A stretch of 64,000 bases of DNA from Choristoneura fumiferana (lineage: Eukaryota; Arthropoda; Insecta; Lepidoptera; Tortricidae). Location of the stretch: NCBI RefSeq assembly GCF_025370935.1, contig NC_133498.1, positions 5,311,439-5,375,438 on the forward strand, written 5' to 3'. The first letter of the stretch is position 1, and each line of letters starts with the position of its first letter. The notes under the pieces were generated by a model. That model did not search any database. It worked only from the letters and a program-made list of their open reading frames with translations, and was not told where the DNA came from. The position numbers and the translations under genes are program-made. Positions 22,401 to 34,100 of this stretch are shown here, piece by piece.

Positions 22401-25211
22401 CGCTTAATGCATTGTAAAACGTTGTATGATATACGTGTCGAAAGTAGGAAATTCCCAACTCGTGCCGGCTCAAAACACTCGCTTGGCTCGTGTTTCAAGT
22501 TCTCCGCCACTCGTTGCCCGTTGGGAATTGCCTACTTTCCGCACTTGTATCATAAATAACTGAAATCTGTTTAAAAAAAATATACCTCGTTGAGTTTCTT
22601 GCCGGAATCTTCTCAGCAGAGGTTAGTACCGGTGGTAGATTTTTTTTGACATTCATAAGTGCTTGATAGCCTAAATTGAATAAAGATATTTTGACTTTGA
22701 CTTTGACTTTGACTTTGACCGCTATAACTTGTAGCTTGTGTGAAATAGGGCACAGGTCATGGCACATTGATAACGTAAAATGTGCGTTTCTTTCTACGCT
22801 GTCTCGAATTTTAATCAGAGCAGTGAAGATTACTTCTAAAAGCATAAAAATTTAATAATTTGATGTAAATCAGTAAACGAGATGTCCGTTCAGCTGGTCG
22901 TTACCTGCCAGGTAGTCCCGCACCACTTGTTGCCAGGCGCGGCTGACGCGCTCCGAGCGCACGACGTCTCTGACGGGGACGTAGTCCAGCACGAGGCGCC
23001 AGCAGTCCGCGTTCCGCTGGTCGTTACCTGCCAGGTAGTCCCGCACCACTTGTTGCCAGGCGCGGCTGACGCGCTCCGAGCGCACGACGTCTCTGACGGG
23101 GACGTAGTCCAGCACGAGGCGCCAGCAGTCCGCGTTCAGCTGGTCGTTACCTGCCAGGTAGTCCCGCACCACTTGCTGCCAGGCGCGGCTGACGCGCTCC
23201 GAGCGCACGACGTCTCCGACGGGGACGTAGTCCAGCACGAGGCGCCAGCAGTCCGCGTTCAGCTGGTCGTTACCTGCCAGGTAGTCCCGCACCACTTGCT
23301 GCCAGGCGCGGCTGACGCGCTCCGAGCGCACGACGTCTCTGACGGGGACGTAGTCCAGCACGAGGCGCCAGCAGTCCGCGTTCAGCTGGTCGTTACCTGC
23401 CAGGTAGTCTCGCACCACTTGCTGCCAGGCGCGGCTGACGCGCTCCGAGCGCACGACGTCTCCGACGGGGACGTAGTCCAGCACGAGGCGCCAGCAGTCC
23501 GCGTTCAGCTGGTCGTTACCTGCCAGGTAGTCCCGCACCACTTGCTGCCAGGCGCGGCTGACGCGCTCCGAGCGAACGACGTCTCTGACGGGGACGTAGT
23601 CCAGCACGAGGCGCCAGCAGTCCGCGTTCAGCTGGTCGTTACCTGCCAGGTAGTCCCGCACCACTTGCTGCCAGGCGCGGCTGACGCGCTCCGAGCGCAC
23701 GACGTCTCTGACGGGGACGTAGTCCAGCACGAGGCGCCAGCAGTCCGCGTTCAGCTGGTCGTTACCTGCCAGGTAGTCCCGCACCACTTGCTGCCAGGCG
23801 CGGCTGACGCGCTCCGAGCGCACGACGTCTCTGACGGGGACGTAGTCCAGCACGAGGCGCCAGCAGTCCGCGTTCAGCTGGTCGTTACCTGCCAGGTAGT
23901 CCCGCACCACTTGCTGCCAGGCGCGGCTGACGCGCTCCGAGCGCACGACGTCTCTGACGGGGACGTAGTCCAGCACGAGGCGCCAGCAGTCCGCGTTCAG
24001 CTGGTCGTTACCTGCCAGGTAGTCCCGCACCACTTGCTGCCAGGCGCGGCTGACGCGCTCCGAGCGCACGACGTCTCCGACGGGGACGTAGTCCAGCACG
24101 AGGCGCCAGCAGTCCGCGTTCAGCTGGTCGTTACCTGCCAGGTAGTCCCGCACCACTTGCTGCCAGGCGCGGCTGACGCGCTCCGAGCGCACGACGTCTC
24201 CGACGGGGACGTAGTCCAGCACGAGGCGCCAGCAGTCCGCGTTCAGCTGGTCGTTACCTGCCAGGTAGTCCCGCACCACTTGCTGCCAGGCGCGGCTGAC
24301 GCGCTCCGAGCGCACGACGTCTCCGACGGGGACGTAGTCCAGCACGAGGCGCCAGCAGTCCGCGTTCAGCACGTCTAGTATGGTGGCGTCGTGGTCTGGA
24401 GTCTGTCAATCAATAAAGGTTTGTTGACAGGTGAAATTTCGGTAGATTGCGTTAATTAATATCGAGAAGTCCGTTTGACGTTACAGTGTTGCTAGCGAGT
24501 AATTCATTTAGTTATTCAACCAATCACAAACGTGATTAACATATCAAAGTTATCAAGGACCTTAAGATACTAGCGCGAAGTAGCCTGTCACAGAAACCCA
24601 TATTGAAGGATTGCGGGATAGCTGGGACTTGTGGGGATTGTCCCGACATTTAATGTGATGTCCAGACTCGTTCGCCCCCGAAACCCTACATTGAAAATTT
24701 CGTCGTAACCGTTAGAGCCATATTGCAGAGATTCCCGATAAAAATAACTACTTACACAATTTCTTGTTTCAAGATATAATAAGATAAACACATTTTGAGT
24801 ACATATTTATTTTTTTACTTACGTTACTTGAGTGTCCAGTGCTATGAGGTTCCCAAACACGAGGTCTCTTGGTGGTTGAATGACATATACTGTCGGCCTC
24901 AGACTGCACCGCGGTGACAGGAACCGGGGCAGGCCGCTAACGGAAATAGAGGGAAAAAGTACTTAAGTTTCATCAGTTATTAATGTTATTATTCGTAATA
25001 AGTAGACAAGAGTCACCGCTAAGGCCACACTGCTTTTAGCCTTCAATGATAAATAAAGGTAAAAAAAAACTTTAAATTTGTAGGTCTCTTTTTGAGATTT
25101 CCTTTTGACTCCTCTAATGTAAAAATTAACAAGAAAATATGGATCGCTACTCACTTTTATGTCATTATGCTGTGGTTCCATGCTGCTAGCAAAGGTTAGA
25201 TCTTGTCAAAG
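13401..25211 (-). CDS. Gene B: F-box/LRR protein with an intact 12-unit F-box array
   Basis: Coding exons on the minus strand: 25181-25155 (MEPQHNDIK; exon extends to 25211 with an upstream acceptor, so a 5' UTR exon lies further out), 24936-24823, 24402-22905, 16646-16294, 14427-13711 and 13478-13401 (TAA). All junctions are GT-AG and all phases agree. With every F-box unit included the protein is 928 aa: a 47-residue N-terminus with KRPRVWEPHS; twelve 41-residue F-boxes; a 117-residue linker (PKRRLFKKMIQKMG, then FVSLFAVRVDEEKIK); a 239-residue LRR block (RGCPALRSIEVWCP, CEGLELLDVSFCDRL); and a short tail VKYDGITMLWNKP. The family feeds substrates to SCF ubiquitin ligases through Skp1 binding by the F-box. 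Intron 3 is 6.3 kb because two non-LTR elements have landed in it. This is the only one of the three paralogues with no frame break; which array donor is used cannot be told from DNA. Confidence 0.85.
14930..15045 (+). repeat. 3' tail of a non-LTR element with (ATTGT)n end
   Basis: AAGGCCGCCTATTGC, then TGTACTGTTTACTGTATTGG, then GCAATAAAGAG and a repeated TATTG/ATTGT tail. This is the form of CR1-type LINE 3' ends common in Lepidoptera. It lies in gene B intron 4, opposite to the gene. Confidence 0.6.
15255..15795. repeat. Element dense in AACGTTA / CCGTTA motifs
   Basis: About 540 bases with TTAACGTTA, GGTAACGTTACC and TACCGGTA palindromes repeated in both orientations. AGGGCTTGTTAACGTTACC occurs twice (about 15260 and 15429), and the far end TTTAAAGCCCTGTA is inverted to it. 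This suggests a short transposon with AGGGCT termini, possibly inserted into itself. It is in gene B intron 4. No open frame. Confidence 0.6.
16735..17767 (+). pseudogene. Truncated non-LTR retrotransposon, C-terminal half of reverse transcriptase
   Basis: Starts inside the RT domain (VPQGSILAPFLYLIYVNDL) and keeps the catalytic FADDT motif (about 16932), the KKTKCIKFS and GITLDSKLQWGPH motifs and the C-terminal SYGLILWGSAEDIE region typical of the Jockey group. The frame changes near 17510, after which the tail continues to a stop at 17765-17767. The 5' part, with endonuclease, is missing. It lies in gene B intron 3, opposite to the gene and only about 90 bases from the intron's acceptor. 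Confidence 0.85.
17768..18916. other. Intron 3 sequence of gene B, nothing recognised
   Basis: AT-rich, with no coding signal. 18240-18300 holds a GC-rich inverted motif (GCGCGCGCAC on both sides of CCAATGAGCTTCC) that may be part of an old element. Confidence 0.4.
18917..22175 (-). mobile_element. Non-LTR retrotransposon with intact endonuclease-RT ORF (Jockey/CR1 group)
   Basis: The minus-strand frame 22169-19437 encodes 910 residues without a stop. The N-terminus is an apurinic-type endonuclease (HQNVRS, LACSETW, ILVGDQNVDF, FISDHNAQSF). The RT domain has GIFCDLSKAFDVINHQLL, GIPQGSALGNTLF and the catalytic FADDT near residue 675. The C-terminus has LSYGIILWGN. No RNase H is seen. The 3' end is a run of (TCTAA)n at 18917-18940, the usual tail of such elements. 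The 5' end stops at the start of the endonuclease, so ORF1 is absent and the copy is 5' truncated. It is inserted in gene B intron 3, same strand as the gene. The intact ORF implies a recent insertion. Confidence 0.9.
22176..22893. other. Start of gene B intron 3; SINE/LINE tail
   Basis: No exon is visible. 22670-22720 holds GCCTAAATTGAATAAAGATA followed by (TTGACT)n, a common lepidopteran retroelement tail. Confidence 0.5.
22894..24369 (-). repeat. F-box tandem array B: 12 units of 123 bp, all in frame
   Basis: Unit 1 starts at 24369 (minus strand) and unit 12 ends at 22894. All 12 are exactly 123 bp. The codon in VPV(R/G)DVV alternates: G,G,G,R,R,R,R,G,R,G,R,R from unit 1 to 12. Unit 7 carries the GTCGTTCGC variant also found in array A. 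Units 11 and 12 carry CAACAAG instead of CAGCAAG. Unit 12 begins CGGAAC rather than CTGAAC. Each unit ends CTGGCAG|GTAACGACCAG, where CAG|GTAACG is a 5' splice site. After unit 12 the sequence runs CTGAACGGACATCTCG into the intron. Confidence 0.95.
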
Positions 25212-25254
25212 CTGCAACAAAATGTAAAAATTAAGAGAACTTTCTTTGTATCTA

Positions 25255-25668
25255 CGAGGGACGTTCAATAAATTCTCGGTATCGATATAATTTTAAACCT
25301 CTTTACTTATTTTTTTAATACTGGCCGCTAAGTTTATTTCGTTGACAATATAAAAAAGTAAAATTAAAACTGGTAAGTTTTTGTTTCTCTGCAACAGCGG
25401 AATCACTAAACGATTTTGCAATGATGAATAAATTAGAGCACCGACCCGTGAAGCCGTAATAAAATTCTTAACAAAACAGGGGAAAAATCAAAAGACCATA
25501 AAAGAAGAAATGGATTCTGTTTAACGTGCTTCTGCTCCTTCTTTATCTACGATCCAGAACGTGGTCTAGTGAATTTAAGCGCGGGATCCCACCGTGGGAG
25601 TATTAAAGATGACCCTAAGAGCTGGTAGGCCTGTCGAGGCCACTTCACCAGAAAATGACTTATCGATT
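25255..25668 (+). mobile_element. Mariner fragment (5' part)
   Basis: Begins after TA at 25253-25254 with CGAGGGACGTTCAATAAATT, the mariner terminal repeat. It then shows degraded transposase N-terminal coding (NKLEHRPVKPV, FLTKQGKNQKTIKEEMDSV, KWSSEFKRGR-like, RAGRPVEATSPEN). The rest of the transposase is missing. It sits 44 bases upstream of the acceptor of gene B's first coding exon. Confidence 0.8.
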
Positions 25669-25674
25669 TATCTT

Positions 25675-26085
25675 CGACAATGACGATCTTCCATACAAAC
25701 TTTCATCCCCTATTTCACCCCCTCACAGGAAGACTTTTTAAAAACGCGCGAACAAATATCTATTTATCTCTTATCACGTGCCCAAATGCCAAGTTTCATA
25801 AAGAAACATCGATTTATCTTCGAAAATACGATCTTCCGTATAAACTTTCATCCCCTATTTCACCCCCGCATAGGAAGAATTTTAAAAAACGCGCGAACAA
25901 ATATCTATTTATCTCTACTCACGTGCTGAAATGGCAAGTTTAATAAAGATTCATCGATCTATCTTCGATAATGACGACCTTCCAAATAAACTTTCATCCC
26001 CTATTTCACCCCCTCACAGGAAGACTTAAAAAACGCGCGAACAAATATATATTAATCTCTTCGAAAATAACGATCTTCCATATGA

Positions 26086-26125
<40 letters not shown>

Positions 26126-26310
26126 AACATTTATTCGTGACAAACATAAGAACAATGGATAAAAAAAATAAAATTAAGAAAAAAAATAGTTTTATGTATG
26201 CCACGAAATGGTCCCAAATCAGCAATCTGCCGGTCTTGCGAACGGCGCTGGTCTTCCTTTGGGACCATATAAACTTTCATCCCCTATATCACCTCCTCAC
26301 AGGAAGAATT
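25675..26310 (+). repeat. Tandem repeat, period about 145 bp, interrupted
   Basis: AAACTTTCATCCCCTATTTC followed by ACCCC and AGGAAGA starts at about 25697, 25842 and 25987; a fourth, more diverged copy is at about 26270. Each copy continues AACGCGCGAACAAATAT. A (GAAA)n microsatellite (26084-26125) separates copies 3 and 4. Confidence 0.85.
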
Positions 26311-26329
26311 TTAAACAACGCGCGAACAA

Positions 26330-26640
26330 ATGCGGTTGGTGTAGCGTTATAGCACGTAGCACGGAATGCTGAGGACCTGGGTTCGATTCCCAGCGCTGGT
26401 CTCTTTTTATGGTTTTCTATGTTTCAGTTTGTATTTTCGATATGGATGTTTGTTACTCTTTCAAGCAGAAACTACTGAATCGATTTGCATGAAATTTTCC
26501 ATACAAGTAATAAATACTCTGGATTAACATATAGGCTACTTTTTAATCCAAAATAATCTATGGTTCCTGTGGGATCAAAAGGATCACAAAGTTTTAAACT
26601 ACATACTAATTCTGCGCGAGCAAAGTCGCGGGCAAAGAAA
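26330..26640 (+). repeat. tRNA-derived SINE
   Basis: The head carries a pol III B box (GGTTCGATTCC at about 26381) in a tRNA-like stretch. It is followed by the conserved AAACTACTGAATCGATTTGC and the end GCGCGAGCAAAGTCGCGGGC, a body known to me as common in Lepidoptera. The head is not a functional tRNA: I cannot fold a proper anticodon arm. Confidence 0.65.
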
Positions 26641-26819
26641 AAAGGTCGGGTCAATGTATTTCAGAACCTTTGAGACGGTTTTAACTTTCGGAAATTTTGT
26701 TTTTTTTTTTTCAAATAAAACGGGACTGCTTCACAATGCCGTCTCATTACGATAAAATAAAATTGAGGAGTACAAGTACTTTATTTTTACGCTCGTATTA
26801 TCAAAAGTTATCAATTCAG

Positions 26820-27020
26820 GAGCTTACTCGATGGTGGCGCCAACTGGTGACAACAAAGCCTGTAGCCTTCATTCCAAAATAACATTGCAAGCAAATGCTT
26901 TCGGTGAGGGAGCACGTTTAACTAAATTTGTCGCTAGCGCCATCTATGGGATATTTGTGAACTAATTAAAATAATGTTCTTCAAGGGCACATACCATAGC
27001 AAGTTTTAATCACAACATTC
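26820..27020. promoter_or_regulatory. Conserved 5' flank of gene B, duplicated at 40322-40520
   Basis: GGCGCCAACTGG, GAATGCT/AAATGCTTTCGGTGAGGGAG, AATTTGTCGCTA-CGCCATCTATG, GTGAACTAA and TTTTAATCACAACATTCT occur in the same order here and at 40322-40520, upstream of gene C. Both lie upstream of their gene on the same relative side. This could be promoter or a 5' UTR exon retained after duplication, or a shared repeat; I cannot decide from sequence. Confidence 0.45.
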
Positions 27021-28049
27021 TTATACCGTGATGTCACCATCTGACCGTACATATAAATTATGTAGGTATGTATGTAAACTCCGTATTGTACAAAAGAAAA
27101 TAAATAAAATACGAAGTATGTATGGATGTAGTAGATTCACTGCTAACCACATTGTCCTATAGTTAAGGCAAAAGCTTAATGTCGTAGTCTTCATCTGAAC
27201 AAAATAGAATTTCATGGACGACTTTTCTTCTTAAGAACAAGAAACAAACGGTACGGTATACGAACTTCGAATTTCGTTATAGCCCTGCTGGTCAGGTTAA
27301 AGATTGTACACCCTAGCCCCTTGCCCTAGCCGGCGTTAAAGAAGAGGACAAAAACAAAAGATTGCGTAAACTGACAATAATTGCAAACCAATCGCAAACA
27401 AATTGCAAATTATTTGATTTACATGACATCTGTGTTTTTAAACTAGCGCAGTGGCCCTGGAATCTCGAAAATTGGCCAAACCAGTTAAACGACTGGGAAA
27501 AATAAATAAATCACTGATTATGATTTCTTTTGCAAACGTAATTTTTTTTTTGTTCTTATAAATCTATATATACAAAAAAATCTAACCGATTGACAGATCG
27601 TCTCATCAACGCTCAGCCCAAACACATTCCAAAAAAGCTGGAAAGAAATGCTGTAGAGATCCTCGTGTCTCGATAACACACATAAGTATTTGGGTAATTT
27701 TGCCTCTAAATTGATGTGGAGTAAAAGAACAGCACGCGCCCAGGACTGATGAAAACACGGGTTCGGTTCCCTCAGCCCCTCAGTACTCTGGTTTAGTTTA
27801 GTATGATACATTGAGGTCTAGTCTCATACTTACTTAGTCCTAACAATTTTATTAAATTTACGGTGGGGGGTTTTGGTAGCGAGCGACCTCTGTCGGTGTT
27901 GCTTGTTTAAAAAAACAATTAAGTGTAACCAGCCAGCCATACTTCGTCAAATGAAGCGGCGATACGTATCTACCGTGAAACGTGATACCAACTCGCAGTT
28001 ATATTGTGTTCTATGTAAGTGACAACACTGTGGCTTATATTCCATCAAT
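27021..28049. other. Spacer between genes B and C
   Basis: No gene is recognised. The frame 27518-27811 on the minus strand has no family likeness and is probably chance. TTTGGTAGCGAGCGACCTCTG and similar motifs suggest old repeats. Confidence 0.4.
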
Positions 28050-28055
28050 TTTATT
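28050..28055 (-). terminator. Poly(A) signal AATAAA, gene C
   Basis: AATAAA on the minus strand about 50 bases beyond the TGA of gene C. Confidence 0.45.
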
Positions 28056-28103
28056 TACAGGGTACATTTGATTTATATGTAGCTTTGGTAAGTTCGCGAT
28101 ATA

Positions 28104-31100
28104 TCAATCTGGCCAGCTGCAACGTCGAGGTTTGTCCCAGAGTAAAGTGATGCCCTCGTAGTGTACCTGGCGATAGAAAAAAATATTGATCGTATCATTC
28201 AAGGCATAAATATGTCTACAGATTAGGTATACCTAAATATTTTTGTTCTCCGTTAACCACTACACCATACAGCTACCGAGTGAGAACAAAGGTTCCTAGC
28301 CATTACCAGAACGAGTGGTAACGAGAAGTTGTGATAACTGGTGGAAATATACTACGTCATTCATTACCTCTGTCTTTTCTTTCAATACATCATACATTCG
28401 CAGGCGCAGAGGTCGCGCACGCGGCCACGCGAGGCGCGCCGGTAGAGTCTTCGGCAGGCGGTGACTATACGATACATCTAGCAGCTCCAGGCCTGCACAG
28501 TGGCGCGCGCAGGCCTCCAGGTCTTCGTCCTTGACGAACGGAGTACTGACCACCAGCTCCACGAGTTCCGGCCGCTCCCGACACAGCGCCAGAAGTCCGC
28601 GCTCATGCACCCACGTGCGCCCGAGGTCGACGGAGCGCAGCGCCGGGCAGCCGCGCGCAACGGTCGTCAGCCACTCGTCTGTCACGAAGTCATTGTTCTG
28701 TAAGCAAAGCTCCCTCAGCCGACTGAGGCGACCTATAGCTGTTGGTAATTCGTTGCCCAGTTTTATCCACGGACTTCTCAGGTTGTTTTTATAATACTCC
28801 AGAGACAAACGTTCCAAATTTGGCGTCTTATCGAGCAGCAGGTGCACATTTTGTAGAGTGTTTATCGAATTGTAGTTTAGTTCTAGACGTGTAAGTGCTG
28901 TCAAGCGGTCTGCGACGGACAGTATGTTTTCGATTAACAAGGAATAGCAATTAACAAAAATAAGAGTTTTTAAGTTCGTTCTTAGATTCGTGAGGAAACT
29001 TCCGGTCAGTTTGTCTTGACGTAAGATAATCAATTCTTCGAGAGTTTCAGTTGCGACGATTTCTTTCAGGGAACTATCACCGCCCTGCTGTAAATGAACA
29101 TTTATCTATATATATAACCAGTTAAATGGAATATAGCCTAATGAGGAATATTTACAAACTAATAATTTACGAGAAAATCAGTACAATATCTGATAGTGCT
29201 TACTTATGGGTAAAATATTATATGATATTAATTTTTTATCGCCGACTATTTGGTAATGATTCAACAAAGAAATATATGTGTCCAAACTGTATTTAGGTTT
29301 GAAGTAATTTAGTTTTTTTATGTCTCGGTAGATGGTGCTGTACTTGTTTAAAACATGCTAACGTTAGGTCGCTTTAGAATTTATTTATTTGATGTTAATT
29401 TTTGTATGCATGAGAAAGAGAGAAAGCAAGATAGAGAGAAGAGTTCAATTATATAAAGTACAAACACAGTACCGACTTTCATTGGCCTGTAGGAGTTTAT
29501 ACATGGTCCATCGAATCGGATTGCTGAAGTGGTGTTAGTTTAGTAGTTCAGTGGGGTGTGAGCTACTCTTCGCATCGTTCCCATAGTGTCAGTGGATCGC
29601 TGTCCAGAGGGAACGATTGAGAGGCATCAAACAGCGACGGTGGTGCCATCAAGTGGTAGCCAAGCTGAATCACAACCAGGTTGTGTTGCCAATAGAACAG
29701 CGAAGAGGGCGCTAGTGAGCACGTCACAGCAGGTCAAAGTGGAAGTTTTTGGTGCATTGTGTTGAGTGAGTTGTCAAGAGCAAACTGTAAGTACATTGAT
29801 AATATTTGGTACGCGAAGTTCAACCTTATTATAAAGAAGTTCAAAACTTTAAAATTAGTGGAAGTTCATCAAAACAGTTCAACATTTTCAACTTTATTTC
29901 TATGGAGTTCTAGACTTAGTGTATTATAGAATTAAAATTAACTTGTAAAATTTAGATGCAGTAGATTTGGGACTTAGAATAGTTTGAGAAAAAACGAAGG
30001 TACGGGGAATCCATGCCGGATTTCACCTAAGTCCCAATAATTTCAAACACTTGTAATTTTTTTCAAAAAAAAAATAACATTTCAATTTTTCTAAGTGTTT
30101 GACAGGTATCATTAAATTTCGTTTTAATCTGAAGATTGTTTACATTTTGTCGTTTTAATTTAAAGTTGTGATGTGACTTGTTCGTTTGATTAAGCTATTT
30201 TAATTTAATATTGTAACAAAATAGTCTGTTTGGATTTTACTGTTTGTTCAAAACATGGAGTCGTTAATAACTTTTCAAAATGATTTTTCGAATCGCATAA
30301 CTAAGGCAAGAATTAATTTTAAAAAGACAAGTAGGGAACGTATAACCGAACGTTATGTGGAAGGCAGGTTACAGTCGTTGGAACAGTTGTGGCAGGATTT
30401 TAGGCAGGGACATAAAGAGCTGCTGCAAAAAGTTGATTCCAAATTATTAAAGGATGAAGAGTATATAAAAAATGATGTTTATGAACAAACAGAAGATCAT
30501 TATATGAGTCATATGTGTGAATTGAAGGATATTTTAGAAATATTTAAAGTCAAAGTTCAACCAGGTCAATCTAATGTTAACAGTGAAGGTGGGAACAAGT
30601 CTTCTCTCGTCAAGTTACCGAAAATCAGCATTCCAATCTTTTCAGGAAAATATACAGAGTGGCCTACTTTTCGAGATTTGTTCGTATCTATGATCCACAG
30701 TAATAAAGATTTGGATAACGTTCAACGGCTGCAATATCTGAAAGGTTACTTGACCGGAGAAGCTGAGCAATTGATTCGGTACACACCTGTCACTGACGCA
30801 AATTATGAACAGTGTTGGAAACAATTGGAAGATCGCTACAGTAACAAAAAGTATCTTTCACACTGCATTTTGAAACGTTTGCTCAGTCAACGTAACTTAA
30901 CTAACGAGTCAGCAAGTTGTTTGAAAGAGTTAATGGATACGTCATCCGATTGTTTAAGTGCGTTGCAGAATTTAGGTATCGATGTTTCGACGTGGGATAT
31001 AATTGTAATCCACCTACTTTCACTCAAACTAGATGCCGAATCTCGAAAGCAGTGGGAATTACATGTAGCAACTGATGTGTCATCAGATTCGTTGCCGACG

Positions 31101-34100
31101 TTCAAAGAATTCCAAAGGTTTTTAACCAATAGATATCGAGCATTGGAATTCATTGAACCGAAACATGTAAACAAACCAAACACATTCAATTCAAAGGTGT
31201 CTACCAGTAATAAGGTGAACCACACTAAGGTGTTACATGCAGCTAATGTTGTTAAAATGCGTTGTGAATACTGTAGCGAGGAGCATAAATTATGCTATTG
31301 TAAAAAGTTTGCCAGCCTGGACTATGACAAGAGACACGAGTTTGTTACTAATAACAGAATGTGCTTTAACTGTTTAGGTAGCAATCACGGGGTGAGATTT
31401 TGTCAAAAAGCCACCAGCTGTAAAATCTGTAAGAGAAAACATCATTCCTTGCTCCATCCACAGGGTACTCCAAATGGTAATGTGTGTAGTTCAAGTGGTA
31501 CAAGTAGTTCAGGTCAACCAATTGGAGAAGATGGAGAAAAGGCTAGTGGGAGTTCAAATACGGGATGTAGCCATTCCTCAAATGAAAACACACCGGTTGT
31601 ATCTTGTTTCTCAAAAGGGAAATTGAGTAAGCATACATTATTACCGACGGCAATCGTGAATGTTGAATCAAAAACCGGGCAGTATAGATCAGCCAGAGCT
31701 CTACTGGATCAAGGTTCACAAGCCTCATTTGTAACAGAAGCTATAGTTCAAGGGTTAGGCTTGAAGAAAACATCAGCTAACCTAACTGTTACTGGAGTTG
31801 GAGGTGATCAACAATCAATTTTGTCCAAGGCAGTAGTAACACTAAAGATCCAGTCACTGACGGATCCAAACTTTAAAATGGAAGTAAAATGTTTTGTTCT
31901 AACAAACATAACAACTGTACTCCCAGAGAGAAAAATGGAAGTTCCCGACTGGGTACAATTGAAAGGTTTGTGTCTAGCGGACCCAAGTTTTGATTCTCCC
32001 AACAAAATAGATATTTTATTGGGAGCTGAGGTCTACAGCCAGATCATAAAAGACGGAGTACTAAAAAGTCCTGTAGGATCTCCTGTTGCTCAGTGCACAG
32101 CACTTGGATGGATATTATCTGGCTCGATGGGTGCCGCAGGCACAGAGAACAAAATATCAGTTTTTCATGCGCAAGTGGATGAGAATGAAATAATAAAACG
32201 ATTTTGGGAGTTGGAAAATGATTTTTTATTAAATATGCCAATTTTAACAAAAGAAGAAAAAAGATGCGAAGAAATCTTTTCAGCCACGACCCATAGAGAT
32301 GAAGATGGTAGATACATAGTGAAGTTGCCGTTTCGTGATGATGATGCAACCTGGAAAAATGGAAATTCTCGTGAAATTGCAATAAAAAGATTAAAGTCAT
32401 TAGAAAAAAGGTTTATAAAAGACAAAGTACTAAAGGAGAGATATACTGAAGTAATAAATGAATACTTACAGCTAGGTCACATGGTGCCAGTACCGGAACA
32501 AGAACTTAATAAAGATTCAGTCTATTTACCGCATCATGCAATAGTTAAGGAAGATAGGACCACAACCAAGGTCAGGGTTGTTTTCGATGCGTCCTGCAAG
32601 AACGAAAATGGTGTTTCATTAAATGACAATCTAATGATTGGACCTAGGTTGCAACCGGACTTGCGGCACTTGATTATAAGTTGGAGGAAATATCCAGTAT
32701 GTCTGATTGCTGACATTGTTAAGATGTACCGAATGGTGAAGGTCGCAGAAGAAGATTGTGATTTTCAACGTATAGTCTGGAGAAATGACGCTGAAAATAA
32801 AATACAAGATTACAAACTGCTTACTGTTACCTTCGGTACGGCTTCAGCTCCATACCTGGCAGTTAAGGCTTTAAATCAAGTTGCCTTAGATCATAAAGAA
32901 GCTTACCCAATAGCAGCAGAAAGAGTCGCAAAGGAATTTTATATGGATGATCTAATGACTGGCTGTCAAACAATAGAAGAGGGTATAAGACTATATACAG
33001 AGATGAATGCACTTTTAAAGGAAGGTGGATTCATTCTACAGAAGTGGTCTAGTAATGAAGATGAGTTATTAAAAATTATAAATCCAACAGAAAAAAGGGA
33101 AGAGATAAAACAAAACAAAACGTTAGAACAAAAGCAGGATAATATAGTAAAGATTTTAGGACTCACCTGGAACAGAAGTCGCGACGAATTCCAATACTCG
33201 GTGAAACTACCTCCGTTGTCCGCACCTGTAACAAAAAGAAAAATAATATCAGATGTTGCTAGATTGTTTGACCCACTTGGATGGATAGCTCCATGCGTGA
33301 TTAAGGCAAAAATATTCATACAGCGATTGTGGATAGCGGGGACGGAATGGGACGAGGAACCACCAACAAGTATTCTAGAAGATTGGTATACTTACCGAGA
33401 AGAATTAACGCAACTTACCGACTTCCGTATTTCACGATGGATGTTCACAAAGGAAAATGATGCAGTTACTGAGTTACATGGTTTTTCTGACGCATCCAAT
33501 GTGGCTTACTCCGCGGTTGTATACAGCCGAGTAATAGATGCACACGGAGAAGTCCATGTTGTTCTAGTTGGCGCCAAAACCAGAGTGGCACCAGTTCGAC
33601 AAATCAGCATACCGCGTTTGGAACTATGTGGTGCGGTTTTGCTGACCAAACTGTTGTTGGAGATTGCTAATGTTCTGAACATCCCTCGGAGCGACGTACG
33701 AGCTTGGACTGATTCGACTGTTGTGTTGGCATGGTTAAACAAACATCCAAGCAATTGGAAGACGTTCGTGGCCAATCGAATATCTGAAATTCACTCCACT
33801 TTGGAACCCTCACAGTGGGCTCATGTTCCATCAAAAGACAATCCAGCCGATTGTGCTTCGCGAGGAGTCCAGCCTTCAGAGCTTGCTGATTTAGAGCTAT
33901 GGAAATACGGTCCAAGGTTTCTGTGGAATAAAGAGGTATTGTACAAAAAACTAAAGGACAACGACACACGCGAAGAGATATCGACAAGAGTTCATATAGC
34001 TAAAGTTGAAGTGTCGATATTAGACAAATATTCATCGCTGCAAAAACTTATTCGGGTGGTAGCATATTGCAGGAGATTTTTTACTAAAAATAGCATCATT

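Noticed and set aside
22894..22904. Treating GTAACGACCAG between units as an 11-base intron
   Set aside because: It is far too short for the spliceosome, although it begins GT and ends AG. It must be translated, or be the start of the large intron.
26332..26402. tRNA gene
   Set aside because: It has a good B box but no convincing anticodon stem, and it is followed by a SINE body.
27518..27811. 97-codon minus-strand frame as a gene
   Set aside because: It has no family likeness, no conserved neighbour, and lies in repeat-like spacer.
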